This document shows, one piece after another, positions 24,355 through 32,770 of a stretch of 64,000 bases of DNA. The notes under the pieces were generated by a model that did no database searches, had not been told where the DNA came from, and saw nothing but the letters and a program-made list of their open reading frames with translations. Made by a program: the position numbers and the translations under genes. This DNA comes from CAZDKK01 sp964603725. Its GTDB lineage: Bacteria; Eisenbacteria; RBG-16-71-46; CAIMUX01; WJJG01. Location: contig CAZRWW010000012.1 in the NCBI GenBank assembly GCA_964603725.1, forward strand, positions 1-64,000. The letters are read 5' to 3'. Numbering within the stretch: position 1 is the stretch's first letter; each line of letters starts with the position of its first letter.

Positions 24355-25031
24355 CGCTCGCCCCTCCCTGCCTGCGCTCCCGCCCGCGCGGCCGCGCGCG
24401 TCGCGAAGTAGGCGCGCATCGTCTCGGTGATCTGCTGGCAGTAGTAGCGCCCGTGCGCGCTCGTCAGGATCGTCCCGTCGAGGATAGGAGGCACATCGTC
24501 GCCGGCGTAGGTGGCGCCGGCCGCGATGTACTCGGGCGCATAGGCGGCGTAGCCCGTGACGGTCCGCCCGGCGATGACGTCCGCGGCCGCCAGCACGCGC
24601 ACGCCTCCGCAGGTCGCCACTACCAGCAGCCCCTGCGCCACCGCCTGCTGCACGAGCGCGATCGCCTCCGGGCTGGCCAGCAGGTCGCTGTGGGAAAGAC
24701 CGTCGTACGCCTTGGTCTGCATGATCGCCAAACAATCGTACCCCGAGAGATCCACAATCTGGGTGATCAGGGTGTCCACATGGAAGGCAACGCCCAGGTT
24801 GCAGGGCTGGAGGGTCGGCGCCAGCCCCGCGGCCGTGAGGTCCCACCCGCACTGCTCCCATAGATCGCGCGTGTAGTAGTGGTAGCCGCCCACGTGGTTG
24901 CCCATCATCATGAGGATCCGGATGGGCTGGGCGTCGCCCGTCTGCGCCGAGACAGAGGGCAGCAGCGCGGCGACGGCCGGCAACAGGAGACATACAGCAA
25001 GCACGGCCGCCAGCCGCAGCGGCGTCTTCAT
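24351..25031 (-). CDS. Secreted DJ-1/PfpI-superfamily protein
   Basis: A 226-residue protein; the ATG at 25031 follows AGGAGGT. Residues 5-30 form a signal peptide ending SVSAQ. The domain begins PIRILMMMGNHVGGYHYYT, an unusual variant of the glutamine-amidotransferase-like Rossmann start, and has the nucleophile elbow VVATCGGVRVLAAADV with Cys141, then AGRTVTGYAAYAPEY and a late HGRYY His. DJ-1/PfpI proteins act as glyoxalases, chaperones or peptidases inside cells; a signal peptide is uncommon in the family. Translationally coupled to the sorted propeller downstream, which hints at a surface or periplasmic partner role. Confidence 0.82.
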   Translation of the reverse strand: MKTPLRLAAVLAVCLLLPAVAALLPSVSAQTGDAQPIRILMMMGNHVGGYHYYTRDLWEQCGWDLTAAGLAPTLQPCNLGVAFHVDTLITQIVDLSGYDCLAIMQTKAYDGLSHSDLLASPEAIALVQQAVAQGLLVVATCGGVRVLAAADVIAGRTVTGYAAYAPEYIAAGATYAGDDVPPILDGTILTSAHGRYYCQQITETMRAYFATRAAARAGAQAGRGER

Positions 25032-25076
25032 GGTTGACCTCCTGAGGTATGGCGGGGAGTGCGGGGGAGTTACGGA

Positions 25077-25105
25077 AGCATAGCCCACAGAGTTGCCGGC
25101 CGCAA
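25077..25105 (-). promoter_or_regulatory. Candidate promoter of the DJ-1/propeller operon
   Basis: Minus strand: TTGCGG (25105-25100), 17-bp spacer, TATGCT (25082-25077), giving a leader of about 40 nt. Confidence 0.45.
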
Positions 25106-25286
25106 TGGGCTCATGTGCGGAGCGGGCGCGGGCCCGCGCAGGAGCAGGACGCGGTCGTCCCAGGCTCTGAACCCCAGCCGCGCGCGGCGCGCGTGGGTCT
25201 CATCCGCCGGCCGGGAACCCGATTCAGCCCCGGCGGTTGCTACCCGTCACAGCGTCGATCGAAAAGCCCGGGAGATGGAGGTAACG

Positions 25287-26087
25287 ATGGACAGAATCGC
25301 AAGGATCGCCATGTTTCTGGCGATCGTCTTGTTCGGGGCGCTGCCCGCCGGCGCCAAGGTGGTCACCGAGACCCTGGCCTATGACGATCCCCATGACGAC
25401 CAGGGCGTGACCCTCGAAGGCTATCTGGCCTATGATGATGCCGTGCAGGGTCGCCGTCCCGGCGTGCTCGTCGTGCATCAGTGGATGGGCCTGAGCGAGA
25501 ACGAGCGCCTGCGCGCCCGGATGCTGGCCGAGCAGGGCTATGTCGCCCTGGCGGTAGACGTCTATGGCCGCGGCATCCGGCCGAGCAACGTGGATGAGGC
25601 GCGGGAGCAGGCGGGCAAGTACTATGGCGACCGCGCGCTCTTCCGCCAGAGGCTGGCGGCGGGGCTGGCGCGCCTGCAGGAGCATCGGCTGGTCGACCCG
25701 GCCCGCATCGCGGCCATCGGCTACTGCTTCGGCGGCGGCGGCGTGCTCGAGCTGGCCCGCGCGGGCGCCGACCTGGCCGGCGTGGTGAGCTTCCATGGCA
25801 GCCTGGACACGCCCAACCCTGAGGACGCGCGGGCCATCAAGGCGAAGGTGCTCGTGTGTCACGGGGCGGTCGATCCCCACGTGAGCCAGGAGGCCGTGGC
25901 GGGCTTCATCAAGGAGATGGAAGCCGCGCACGTCGACTACCAGCTCATCATGTACGCGGGCGCGGTGCACGCCTTCACGCAGAAGGAGGCCGGGGACGAT
26001 CCGTCGCGCGGGGCCGCGTACCAGGCGGCGGCGGATCGCCGCTCCTGGGAGCACATGCGCGGCTTCTTCGCGGAGTTGTTCCACTAG
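25287..26087 (+). CDS. Exported dienelactone hydrolase-family alpha/beta hydrolase
   Basis: A 266-residue protein; GGAGGTAACG before the ATG at 25287 decides the start over the in-frame ATG at 25275. Signal peptide residues 1-23 (RIAMFLAIVLFGALPAGA). The family triad is visible: Cys147 in IGYCFGGGG, Asp196 in GAVDPHV and His228 in GAVHAFTQ. Typical DLH elements GVLVVHQWMGL and YVALAVDVYGRG are also present. DLH enzymes open lactones or hydrolyse esters; exported members are common in Gram-negatives with unknown substrates. It is divergent from the DJ-1 operon and followed at 26130 by a methyltransferase, with a strong hairpin between. Confidence 0.92.
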   Translation: MDRIARIAMFLAIVLFGALPAGAKVVTETLAYDDPHDDQGVTLEGYLAYDDAVQGRRPGVLVVHQWMGLSENERLRARMLAEQGYVALAVDVYGRGIRPSNVDEAREQAGKYYGDRALFRQRLAAGLARLQEHRLVDPARIAAIGYCFGGGGVLELARAGADLAGVVSFHGSLDTPNPEDARAIKAKVLVCHGAVDPHVSQEAVAGFIKEMEAAHVDYQLIMYAGAVHAFTQKEAGDDPSRGAAYQAAADRRSWEHMRGFFAELFH

Positions 26088-26088
26088 A

Positions 26089-26116
26089 TCGCGGGCCGCG
26101 GCCGTGCGGCCCGCGA
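26089..26116 (+). terminator. Intergenic GC hairpin without T tract
   Basis: TCGCGGGCCGC (26089-26099) pairs with GCGGCCCGCGA (26106-26116), an 11-bp perfect stem just after the hydrolase stop and before the AAGGAG of the next gene. It may be an attenuator or an mRNA 3' stabiliser. Confidence 0.4.
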
Positions 26117-26129
26117 CAAGGAGCTTTCC

Positions 26130-26795
26130 ATGTCGAGCAGCGCTTCGCCGCACGGTAGGGCCTTGAGTGATGACCAGGTGCGACAGATGGCCGCCGCCTA
26201 CGATGAGGAGGCGGAAGCGACCGGCTGGCTGGGACCGGAGCTCGCCTTCGGTCTGGCCTACCCGCACATCCGATCGGGCCAGTCGATTCTGGACATCGGG
26301 ATCGGCACGGGGCTGTCGTCGCTCCTGTTCCGCCAGGCCGGCCTCAGCGTGCGCGGGATTGATATCGCGCCCGAGATGCTCGCCGCGTGCCGCGCCAAGG
26401 GGTTCACCGACCTGACGCGCCATGACCTGACCGTCGTGCCCTACCCCTTCGATTCGGAGAGCATCGATCACGCCGTCTGTCTTGGCGTGCTGCAGTTCTT
26501 CAGCAGGCCCTCCGCGCTGTTCGCGGAGTGTGGAAGGATCCTGCGCCCGGGAGGGGTGTTCATCTTCGTCATTTTGGACCGGGCCCCCGGCGAAGGGCCG
26601 GAGCTGGTGGTCGGGCCGGAGCACACGAAGTCGGGCGGCAGCATGACGATGCACCGCCACAGCCCCGAGCAGATCCACGACTGGGTCACCGAAAGCGGCT
26701 TCACCCTACGGCGCAGTCTTCCCTTTACGGTCTACATGGATCGCGAGAGGAAGGGGACCCTGACGGCCAGGGTCTACCTGGCAGTCAAGCCCTGA
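26130..26795 (+). CDS. Class I SAM-dependent methyltransferase
   Basis: A 221-residue enzyme with AAGGAG before the ATG. The SAM site is clear: motif I SILDIGIGTGLSS (residues 53-65), the acidic end of motif II in VRGIDIAPEMLAAC, and motif IV DSESIDHAVCLGVLQFF. A post-motif LRPGGVFIFVILD strand follows. It is of the ubiquinone/menaquinone-methyltransferase-like group (Methyltransf_11). The substrate cannot be told; the C-terminal half after HRHSPEQIHDWV is short, suggesting a small molecule. Confidence 0.9.
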   Translation: MSSSASPHGRALSDDQVRQMAAAYDEEAEATGWLGPELAFGLAYPHIRSGQSILDIGIGTGLSSLLFRQAGLSVRGIDIAPEMLAACRAKGFTDLTRHDLTVVPYPFDSESIDHAVCLGVLQFFSRPSALFAECGRILRPGGVFIFVILDRAPGEGPELVVGPEHTKSGGSMTMHRHSPEQIHDWVTESGFTLRRSLPFTVYMDRERKGTLTARVYLAVKP

Positions 26796-26812
26796 CCCTG
26801 GCCGTCCCCGGG

Positions 26813-27502
26813 CTAGCGTCCGTGCGCGGCGACGGTCGCGGGCAGGACGGCCGCCATCGTGACCGCCACCTGCATGGCCTGGATCGCCTCGCGCGTGGCC
26901 TTGCCCGCCACCTCTCCGCTGGTCAGTTCTTTCAGGCGCGCCTTGCGCGCGCGCAGCTCACCGCGCGGGAAGTGCGCCGCGAGCAGCTCGGCGGACTGCG
27001 CCAGGGCCACTAGGACGACCGTGGCGGCGTCGACCTGCCGCGTATCGGAGAAGATCGCCTTGCGCAGGCGCCCGAGGATCTCGCGCTCGGGCCGCGGATC
27101 GATCTCGGGATAGATCTTCTGGCGGAAGATGTGCAGCACCGCCTTCTCTTCGACGCGCAAGACGCCGCGCCGGCAGAGACTGCCCGCCGCGCGGCCCTTG
27201 AGGTTCTTGATCCGGGAGAAGCGCGACACCCAATCGCGCAGCCTGGCCCGCCGGTTGGCGGTCTTGATGCGCGTCAGGCATTCGTCCAATAGGGGGTCGC
27301 CGAGGCGCTCCGCGCTGACCACTTCGACGAGCTGCTTCTTGCCCTCCTCGACGCGGATCCGCCCCGCCAGGAGCAACTCGGCCGCGATCGCCCCGGCGAC
27401 GGCATAGGGATAGGTGCTCGACCCGATGACGGTGCCGGCCTCCTCGCGCAGAGCCAGCAGCGTGATCTCTTCGTACAGAAGGAGCTTCGTGGACTCGGGC
27501 AT
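26813..27502 (-). CDS. GPP34 (Golgi phosphoprotein 3) family protein
   Basis: A 229-residue protein with the ATG at 27502 after AGGGGG. It starts STKLLLYEEITLLALREEAGT, followed by YPYAVAGAIAAELLLAGRIRVEE, exactly the layout of bacterial and eukaryotic GPP34/GOLPH3 proteins, and ends with a helical bundle (ATREAIQAMQVAVTMAAV). In eukaryotes GOLPH3 binds phosphatidylinositol-4-phosphate and retains glycosyltransferases in the Golgi; bacterial versions are common in actinomycetes and little studied. Here it is near several glycosyltransferase genes, which fits a membrane-trafficking or enzyme-anchoring role only by analogy. Confidence 0.88.
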   Translation of the reverse strand: MPESTKLLLYEEITLLALREEAGTVIGSSTYPYAVAGAIAAELLLAGRIRVEEGKKQLVEVVSAERLGDPLLDECLTRIKTANRRARLRDWVSRFSRIKNLKGRAAGSLCRRGVLRVEEKAVLHIFRQKIYPEIDPRPEREILGRLRKAIFSDTRQVDAATVVLVALAQSAELLAAHFPRGELRARKARLKELTSGEVAGKATREAIQAMQVAVTMAAVLPATVAAHGR

Positions 27503-27635
27503 CACCTGATTCCCCCTGTTGGTGCCAATCCTGAGCGGCCGACCGTGATGACCCGCGCTGCGCCGCGTCCGGCGGCCCACCTTCGTCGCCTGCGACGCGA
27601 CGCGCCGGCCGCCAAGGCCCGCACCGGCGGCGCGA

Positions 27636-28487
27636 TCAGCGAACGCGCAGGACCTTGCGGCTGATCTCCCATCCTGCCGCGCGAGCGCGGCAGAAGTAGA
27701 TTCCCGCTTCAGCGGTCGCGCCGTTCTGCGTTCGCCCATCCCAGACAACCCGGCCGCCGTTCCACGCCCCGTGGAAGAGCACGCGCTCGAGTCGGCCGTT
27801 CACCGAGTAGATCGCGACCTCCAGGGGCGTCCCCAGCGATGCGGCCAGCGTGATCTGCTGACCGGCACGGTAGGGGCTGGGACAGCCCAGCCACGCGCCC
27901 GGCGTCATCGACGACTCGGCCACAGCCTCCGCCCCGGTCCCGGCGCCCAACCAGCGGGCGATGTGCCAGGACGGGCTGCCGCCGGCCACAACAAACTCCC
28001 CACCGACAAACAGGCACTCATTGTGCCACAGCAAGCCGCCTACCGCGACATCATCGTTGACCCCTGATCCCAGCGCGCCCCAGCTCTCACCGTCCCAACT
28101 GGCGATGTGCCCGCAGGGCACGCCGCCGGCATTGTGGAAGCCTCCCCCCGCGAACAGGCGGCCGGCGCCGAAGGCTACTGCATAGACGTCGCCGGTCGTC
28201 CCCGACCCGAGCGTCGTCCACTGCTCGCCGTCCCAGCGGGCGATGCGGCCGGCCGGCGCGCCTCCGGCCGTGAAGAAGTTGCCCCCGGCGACGATCCCGT
28301 CGCCGTGTTCGGTCACGTCGAAGACGTACTGGTAATCGAACATCGCTCCCGACCCGATGCCCGATCCCAAGACGCGCCACATCGCGCCGTCCCAGCCGGC
28401 GATGCTGTGGGCGGGAATGCCGCCGCCGACGCTCGAGAAGTACCCTGCCACGATCAGCATGTCCTGGCACACGGCCAGGGTCATCAC
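27636..28487 (-). CDS. Downstream part of a disrupted repeat-propeller gene, with FlgD-like domain
   Basis: 283 codons in the same frame as 28494-30173, separated from it only by one TGA codon. It holds the last four repeats (SIAGWDGAMWRVLGSGI, RIARWDGEQWTTLGSGT, HIASWDGESWGALGSGV and a degenerate final copy). A FlgD-like sorting module follows (GCPSPYRAGQQITLAA, VAIYSVNGRLERVLF, VVWDGRTQNGATAEAGIYFCRAR). With no signal peptide of its own it would not be exported if translated alone. Read-through of the TGA, a sequencing error or a recent nonsense mutation would explain the split. Confidence 0.75.
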   Translation of the reverse strand: MMTLAVCQDMLIVAGYFSSVGGGIPAHSIAGWDGAMWRVLGSGIGSGAMFDYQYVFDVTEHGDGIVAGGNFFTAGGAPAGRIARWDGEQWTTLGSGTTGDVYAVAFGAGRLFAGGGFHNAGGVPCGHIASWDGESWGALGSGVNDDVAVGGLLWHNECLFVGGEFVVAGGSPSWHIARWLGAGTGAEAVAESSMTPGAWLGCPSPYRAGQQITLAASLGTPLEVAIYSVNGRLERVLFHGAWNGGRVVWDGRTQNGATAEAGIYFCRARAAGWEISRKVLRVR

Positions 28488-28493
28488 GATGTC

Positions 28494-30173
28494 TCACCAG
28501 GGATCGTTCAAGTCGATGCCGCCGCCCACCGGGACCCACCCGGCGCCGTTCCAGCGAGCGATGCGGTCACCGGCGACACCGAAGTGCTCGGAGAACCGTC
28601 CGCCGGCATACAGCTCGCCCCGGTACACCGCCAGAGCGAGGACCTGTAGATCCAGTCCCGCGCCCATCGGATTCCACTGCAACCCATCCCAGCGGGCGAT
28701 GTGATTGCAGGGCACGCCGCCCGCCTGCGTGAACCACCCCCCGGCGATCAGATCGCCCTCGAAAGCTGTCAGGGCTTCCACCCAGTCATTGACTCCCGAT
28801 CCGAGGGGCAGCCATCGCGACCCGTCCCACCGAGCGACACGGCCGGCCTGCACGTAGCCCGCGCGCTGGAACCGGCCGCCGGCGACGAGGTCGGCCCCGT
28901 GGACCGCGAGGGCGTAGGCGTCATCATCCAGGCCCAGACCGGGCAGCGACCGGCATCCCGTCGGCTTCCACCCGAGGCCATCCCATTGGGCGATGTTCTC
29001 GACCGGCTCGCCGCCGGCATGGTCGAAGTCGCCCCCGGCGATCAACAACCCACTGCGACCGCTCAGCACCCGGACGTACCCGTCCGTGCCAGCTCCCACG
29101 TTGCGCCAGGCCGAGCCGTCCCACCGGGCGATGTGCGCCGCGGGCAGCCCTCCGGCCTGAGTGAAGTCCCCCCCGGCGCAGAGCTCACCGTTGTGGTGCT
29201 CCAACGCGTACGTCCCGCCATTCGTTCCAGACGCCAATCCACGCCAGTCCTGGCCATCCCAGCACGCGATATGGTTGGCGGTTTCACCGCCCGCGAGGTC
29301 GAACATCCCCGCCACGATCAGGCCTGCGTCGGACGCGAGCAGATCGTAGACTTCATCGTCCACGCCCAGACCCAGCCCTTGCCATTGAACGCCGTCCCAA
29401 CGGGCGATGTTGTTGCAGACCACCTCTCCCGACCTGTGGAACGAGCCCCCTGCATACAAGTCCCCATCGTGAACCACGAGGCAGCGGACGCATGTCCCTT
29501 CGAGCCCGTCGCCGACAGGATGCCAGCGCGACCCATCCCAGCGGGCGATGTGCAGAGCCGGCGCGCCTCCGGCCTGCAGGAAGAACCCACCTGCGTACAG
29601 GCTGCCTTCGTGAGCCAGCAAGGCAGTTGCCCGGTCACTCAACCCGGTTCCCAGCCGATACCACTGCATGCCATCCCACGCGGCGATGCAGGCGGTCGGC
29701 ACGCCCCCGGCCTCTGCGAACAACCCTCCCACGATCAGCTTGCCCTCATACACAGCCAGGGCGAACACCCGCCCCCCGGACCCTGGTATGCCGGTTCCCA
29801 GGGCTTGCCATCCACTCTCACTCAACAGGGCGATATGGTTGACGCGGGTGTTGCTGGCCCAGACGAAGTCGCCGCCCACGGCGAGCAAGCCTTGGTACTC
29901 CAGCATCGCCACGACGCGCCCATCGACGCCGGTGATGGGCGCGGGATTGCCGAAGCCCCGCCACCAGCGCTCGTCTCCCGGCACCGGGTCGCTGCGCAGC
30001 GCCTCGCTCGCGTCGCTCCCGCCGGCGCCTCCGAGGCACCGCGGTTGAACCCCGCGGGCACCATGGGCACCGGGATCCGAGCCGCGCTCCGGAACCGCCG
30101 CGGCGGCGTGGCCGAGGGTGAGGCCGATCAAGCTGAGGAGGACGGTCGTCCCCAAGTGGAACGTGCGCATCAT
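28494..30173 (-). CDS. Secreted 'WDG' repeat propeller, truncated by an in-frame TGA
   Basis: 559 codons from an ATG at 30173 preceded by AAAGGAGG. Signal peptide residues 1-25 (GTTVLLSLIGLTLGHAAA). A low-complexity segment then leads to about ten 37-50-residue repeats of the form HIARWDGxxWxxLGxGxxxxVxALxxxxGxLxAGGxFxxAGG, such as HIARWDGSRWHPVGDGL and NIARWDGVQWQGLGLGV. The frame stops at TGA 28496-28494 within the next repeat (GGIDLNDPW then stop), and the same frame resumes directly after. Other repeats have a residue, not a stop, at this place. The full read-through product is about 845 residues with a sorting domain. Likely a surface-binding protein. Confidence 0.8.
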   Translation of the reverse strand: MMRTFHLGTTVLLSLIGLTLGHAAAAVPERGSDPGAHGARGVQPRCLGGAGGSDASEALRSDPVPGDERWWRGFGNPAPITGVDGRVVAMLEYQGLLAVGGDFVWASNTRVNHIALLSESGWQALGTGIPGSGGRVFALAVYEGKLIVGGLFAEAGGVPTACIAAWDGMQWYRLGTGLSDRATALLAHEGSLYAGGFFLQAGGAPALHIARWDGSRWHPVGDGLEGTCVRCLVVHDGDLYAGGSFHRSGEVVCNNIARWDGVQWQGLGLGVDDEVYDLLASDAGLIVAGMFDLAGGETANHIACWDGQDWRGLASGTNGGTYALEHHNGELCAGGDFTQAGGLPAAHIARWDGSAWRNVGAGTDGYVRVLSGRSGLLIAGGDFDHAGGEPVENIAQWDGLGWKPTGCRSLPGLGLDDDAYALAVHGADLVAGGRFQRAGYVQAGRVARWDGSRWLPLGSGVNDWVEALTAFEGDLIAGGWFTQAGGVPCNHIARWDGLQWNPMGAGLDLQVLALAVYRGELYAGGRFSEHFGVAGDRIARWNGAGWVPVGGGIDLNDPW

Positions 30174-30234
30174 GGCGAGCCTCCTTTCGCTACGTCCGCT
30201 TGAGTACGCTCGCAGTTCGTCGCTTCCGCAGTAG

Positions 30235-30264
30235 ATGCTAGGCTTCCTGGCGTCGCAGCGACAA
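30235..30264 (-). promoter_or_regulatory. Candidate promoter of the WDG propeller gene
   Basis: Minus strand: TTGTCG (30264-30259), 18-bp spacer, TAGCAT (30240-30235), 60 bp before the start codon. It is divergent from a matching promoter at 30279-30308. Confidence 0.4.
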
Positions 30265-30278
30265 CTGGATTCGGCGGA

Positions 30279-30308
30279 TTGCCGTCCCGTCGCCCTTTCT
30301 GCTAGCAT
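30279..30308 (+). promoter_or_regulatory. Candidate promoter of the epimerase/GT operon
   Basis: TTGCCG (30279-30284), 18-bp spacer, CTGC-extended TAGCAT (30303-30308), about 150 bp upstream of the epimerase start. The same TAGCAT is used by the divergent promoter. Confidence 0.42.
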
Positions 30309-30458
30309 CGTCGGGACTTGTGCGCGACCCTGGGCGGTCGCGAGCTGGCCGGAAGCGCGGCGGACCTCCGACGCGGGCGGAGCCCGGACCGGCGCCGCGA
30401 ATCTCTGCGGCGGATCGGGCTCGGCGGGCCCAGCCGATCTCACAGGAGCGAAACGAGC

Positions 30459-31472
30459 ATGACCCAAGAAGCTCCCGAGCCCCAAGCGGCAGCCCCCGAG
30501 CCCCAAGGGACGAGCGGCCGCGGCGCCTGGCGCGGCGTCCCCGTCCTCGTGACGGGCGGCGCGGGCTTCATCGGCTCGCACGTGGTCGATCACCTCGTCG
30601 CGGCGGGCGCCGCCGTGCGCGTGCTCGACAATCTACAGGCCGGCGATGAAGCCAATCTTGACGCCAGCGCGGAGCGGATCGATCTGCGCATCGCCGACCT
30701 GCGCGACGCCGCGGCGGTCGACGAGGCAGTCGCGGGCTGCCGGGTGGTTTTCCACATCGGCGCCAACGCCTCGGTGCCCGCCTCGGTCGACGATCGCGAC
30801 TACGACTTTCACACGAACACCGTTGGGACCTACCACGTCGCCGACGCGGTCGTGCGTCACGGCGTGCGCCGCGTAGTCTACGCCTCCACCGCCGCGGTCT
30901 ACGGCCCGCCGCAGTACACGCCGGTGGACGAGAAGCACCCGCTCAACCCCATCTCGCCCTACGGCGCCTCGAAGGTCGCCTCCGAGCGGCTGCTGTGGGG
31001 ATACGCCCACACGTTCGACTTCGAGCTGTGCGCCGCGCGCATCTTCAACACCTACGGCCCGCGTCAGCCGCGCTACGTGGCCTACGATCTGATGATGAAG
31101 CTGGCGCGCGATCCGCGGCGGCTGGAGGTCCTCGGCGACGGCCGCCAGCAGCGCGATTACGCCTACGTCGACGACACCGCCCGCGCCCTGCTGCTGGCCG
31201 GAGAGTTGCCCCTCGCGGGGCCCGAGGTGATCAACATCTCCGGCGGTCGCACGGTCACGATCCGCGAGCTGGTGGGGTTGATCCTGAACACGCTCGGGCT
31301 CACGGGCACCGAGGTCGTTTACGGGCTGCCGTCGTGGAAGGGCGACATCGAGGTGCTCTCGGGCGACATCGCCAAGCTGCGCGCGCTGGGATGGAGCCCG
31401 CGCGTGCCGCTCGAAGAGGGCTTGCGGCGCCTGGCCGTCCACCTCGGGCTCATTGCCGGGAACGCCACATGA
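30459..31472 (+). CDS. NAD-dependent sugar-nucleotide epimerase/dehydratase (extended SDR)
   Basis: A 337-residue enzyme with AGGAGCG before the ATG at 30459. After a 26-residue Ala/Pro/Glu leader it has the NAD-binding VLVTGGAGFIGSHVV, then VFHIGANASVP, VVYASTAAVYG with the active-site Ser/Thr, and YGASK with the catalytic Tyr and Lys. The late HRxQ-like region DGRQQRDYAYVDD binds the sugar nucleotide. This is the UDP-glucose 4-epimerase/GDP-mannose dehydratase-like group; exact substrate is not clear. Its TGA overlaps the ATG of the following glycosyltransferase (ATGA), so the two form a coupled pair for surface glycan synthesis. Confidence 0.9.
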   Translation: MTQEAPEPQAAAPEPQGTSGRGAWRGVPVLVTGGAGFIGSHVVDHLVAAGAAVRVLDNLQAGDEANLDASAERIDLRIADLRDAAAVDEAVAGCRVVFHIGANASVPASVDDRDYDFHTNTVGTYHVADAVVRHGVRRVVYASTAAVYGPPQYTPVDEKHPLNPISPYGASKVASERLLWGYAHTFDFELCAARIFNTYGPRQPRYVAYDLMMKLARDPRRLEVLGDGRQQRDYAYVDDTARALLLAGELPLAGPEVINISGGRTVTIRELVGLILNTLGLTGTEVVYGLPSWKGDIEVLSGDIAKLRALGWSPRVPLEEGLRRLAVHLGLIAGNAT

Positions 31473-32770
31473 ACGCGCGCAACGGCGCGGGCACCGGCGC
31501 GGAAGCGGGCAAGCGCCTGCGAGTCGCCCTGCTGGGCGAGTACCCGGTGCGCGAGGACGCGATTCACGGCGGCGGCGTCCAGTCGGTGACGCACGTCCTC
31601 GCCCACGCCCTGGCGCGCCGCGCCGATGTGGAGTGCCACGTCGTCTGCGCGACGCGCAACCCCGCGGAGCGCTACCGCCGGGTGGGCGATCTCCACGTGC
31701 ACTTCCTGCCCCGTCTGCCGCTCCCGCGCCTCGCCACCTGCCGCGCCCACGACGTCCCGCGCCTGCTGCGCGCGGTGCGCGCCCTCGCGCCCGACGTCGT
31801 GCACGGCCAGGGCCAGGACCGCCACGGCCTGGCAGCGGTGCGGTGCGGGCGGCCGGCGGTCGTGACGCCCCACGGCGTGATCTTCGTCGAGAGCGCGCTG
31901 CTCAAGCGCCACGCCCTCGACGCCTCCGGCGCGCTCCGCAAGACGCTGCTCGATCGCACCGAGCGCGAGATCTTCCACCGCGCGACCGACATGATCGTGA
32001 TCTCGCGCTACCTGACGTCGATCTACGGCCCGCTGCTGACCGCGCGGGCGCACTACATCGAGAACCCGATCGAGGAGCGCTTCTTTTGCATCGAGCGGCG
32101 ACCCGAGCGCGGGCGCCTGCTGTTCGCGGGCACCGTGGTGCCGCGCAAGCGGGTGGGCGATCTCATCGCGGCGGTGGCGCTGCTGAAAGCGCAAGGTGGC
32201 CGCACCGGGGCGCGGGATGGCGAGGTCGCGGCGCGGGAAGGCGAGGCCGCGGCGCGGGACGGCGAGGCCGCGGGCGCCGCCGGACGACTCGCATCGCCGT
32301 GGCTGGCGAACCTCCAGCTTCGCATCGTCGGTCCGCTCGCCAACCCGGCCAGCGAGGCGCAAGTGCGCGGGCTGGTCGCGCAGCACAACCTGAACGACAC
32401 GGTGGTCCTGACCGGCGGGGTTGATCAAGAGACGCTGTTCGACGAGTACGCGCGCGCCGAGCTGCTGGTCCTCTCCTCGCGCGAGGAGACCGCACCGCAG
32501 ATCATCGCCCAGGCGATGGCCTGCGGTCTCCCCACCGTCTCCTCGGCCGCGGGCGGCGTGCCTCACATGGTGCGCGACGGCGAGACCGCGGCGCTCTTCC
32601 CGGTGGGCGACGTCGCGGCGTGCGCGGAGCAGATCCGCCGGCTGCTCGACGACGACGCGCAGCGCGCGGCGATGTCGACGCGGATCGCGGCCGAGGCGCG
32701 CGAGCGGTTTCACCCCGACGCCGTGGCCGCGAAGACCGTGGCGGTGTATCGCGCGGTCCTGGAGCGGTAG
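31469..32770 (+). CDS. Glycosyltransferase family 4 with a 3x7-residue repeat insertion
   Basis: A 433-residue GT-B enzyme starting in a 4-bp overlap with the epimerase. The N-terminal domain has LRVALLGEYPVREDAIHGGGVQSV and APDVVHGQGQDRHGL; the donor domain has RLLFAGTVVPRKRVGDLI, VVLTGGVDQETLFDEYARAELLVLSSREETAPQIIAQAMACGLPTVSSAAGG, the EX7E-type nucleotide-sugar site. Residues 248-268 are three tandem heptapeptides (ARDGEVA, AREGEAA, ARDGEAA) followed by more Ala/Gly, inserted between two strands of the donor domain, a loop where GT4 enzymes are normally short. It probably extends a surface polysaccharide or glycolipid. Confidence 0.9.
   Translation: MNARNGAGTGAEAGKRLRVALLGEYPVREDAIHGGGVQSVTHVLAHALARRADVECHVVCATRNPAERYRRVGDLHVHFLPRLPLPRLATCRAHDVPRLLRAVRALAPDVVHGQGQDRHGLAAVRCGRPAVVTPHGVIFVESALLKRHALDASGALRKTLLDRTEREIFHRATDMIVISRYLTSIYGPLLTARAHYIENPIEERFFCIERRPERGRLLFAGTVVPRKRVGDLIAAVALLKAQGGRTGARDGEVAAREGEAAARDGEAAGAAGRLASPWLANLQLRIVGPLANPASEAQVRGLVAQHNLNDTVVLTGGVDQETLFDEYARAELLVLSSREETAPQIIAQAMACGLPTVSSAAGGVPHMVRDGETAALFPVGDVAACAEQIRRLLDDDAQRAAMSTRIAAEARERFHPDAVAAKTVAVYRAVLER
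32210..32272 (+). repeat. 21-bp tandem repeat inside the GT4 gene
   Basis: Three near-identical 21-bp units encode ARDGEVA, AREGEAA and ARDGEAA. The reading frame is preserved. Confidence 0.85.

Noticed and set aside
28494..28496. TGA as selenocysteine
   Set aside because: The position is a variable repeat residue in a structural protein, no redox motif surrounds it and no SECIS-like stem was seen just after it.
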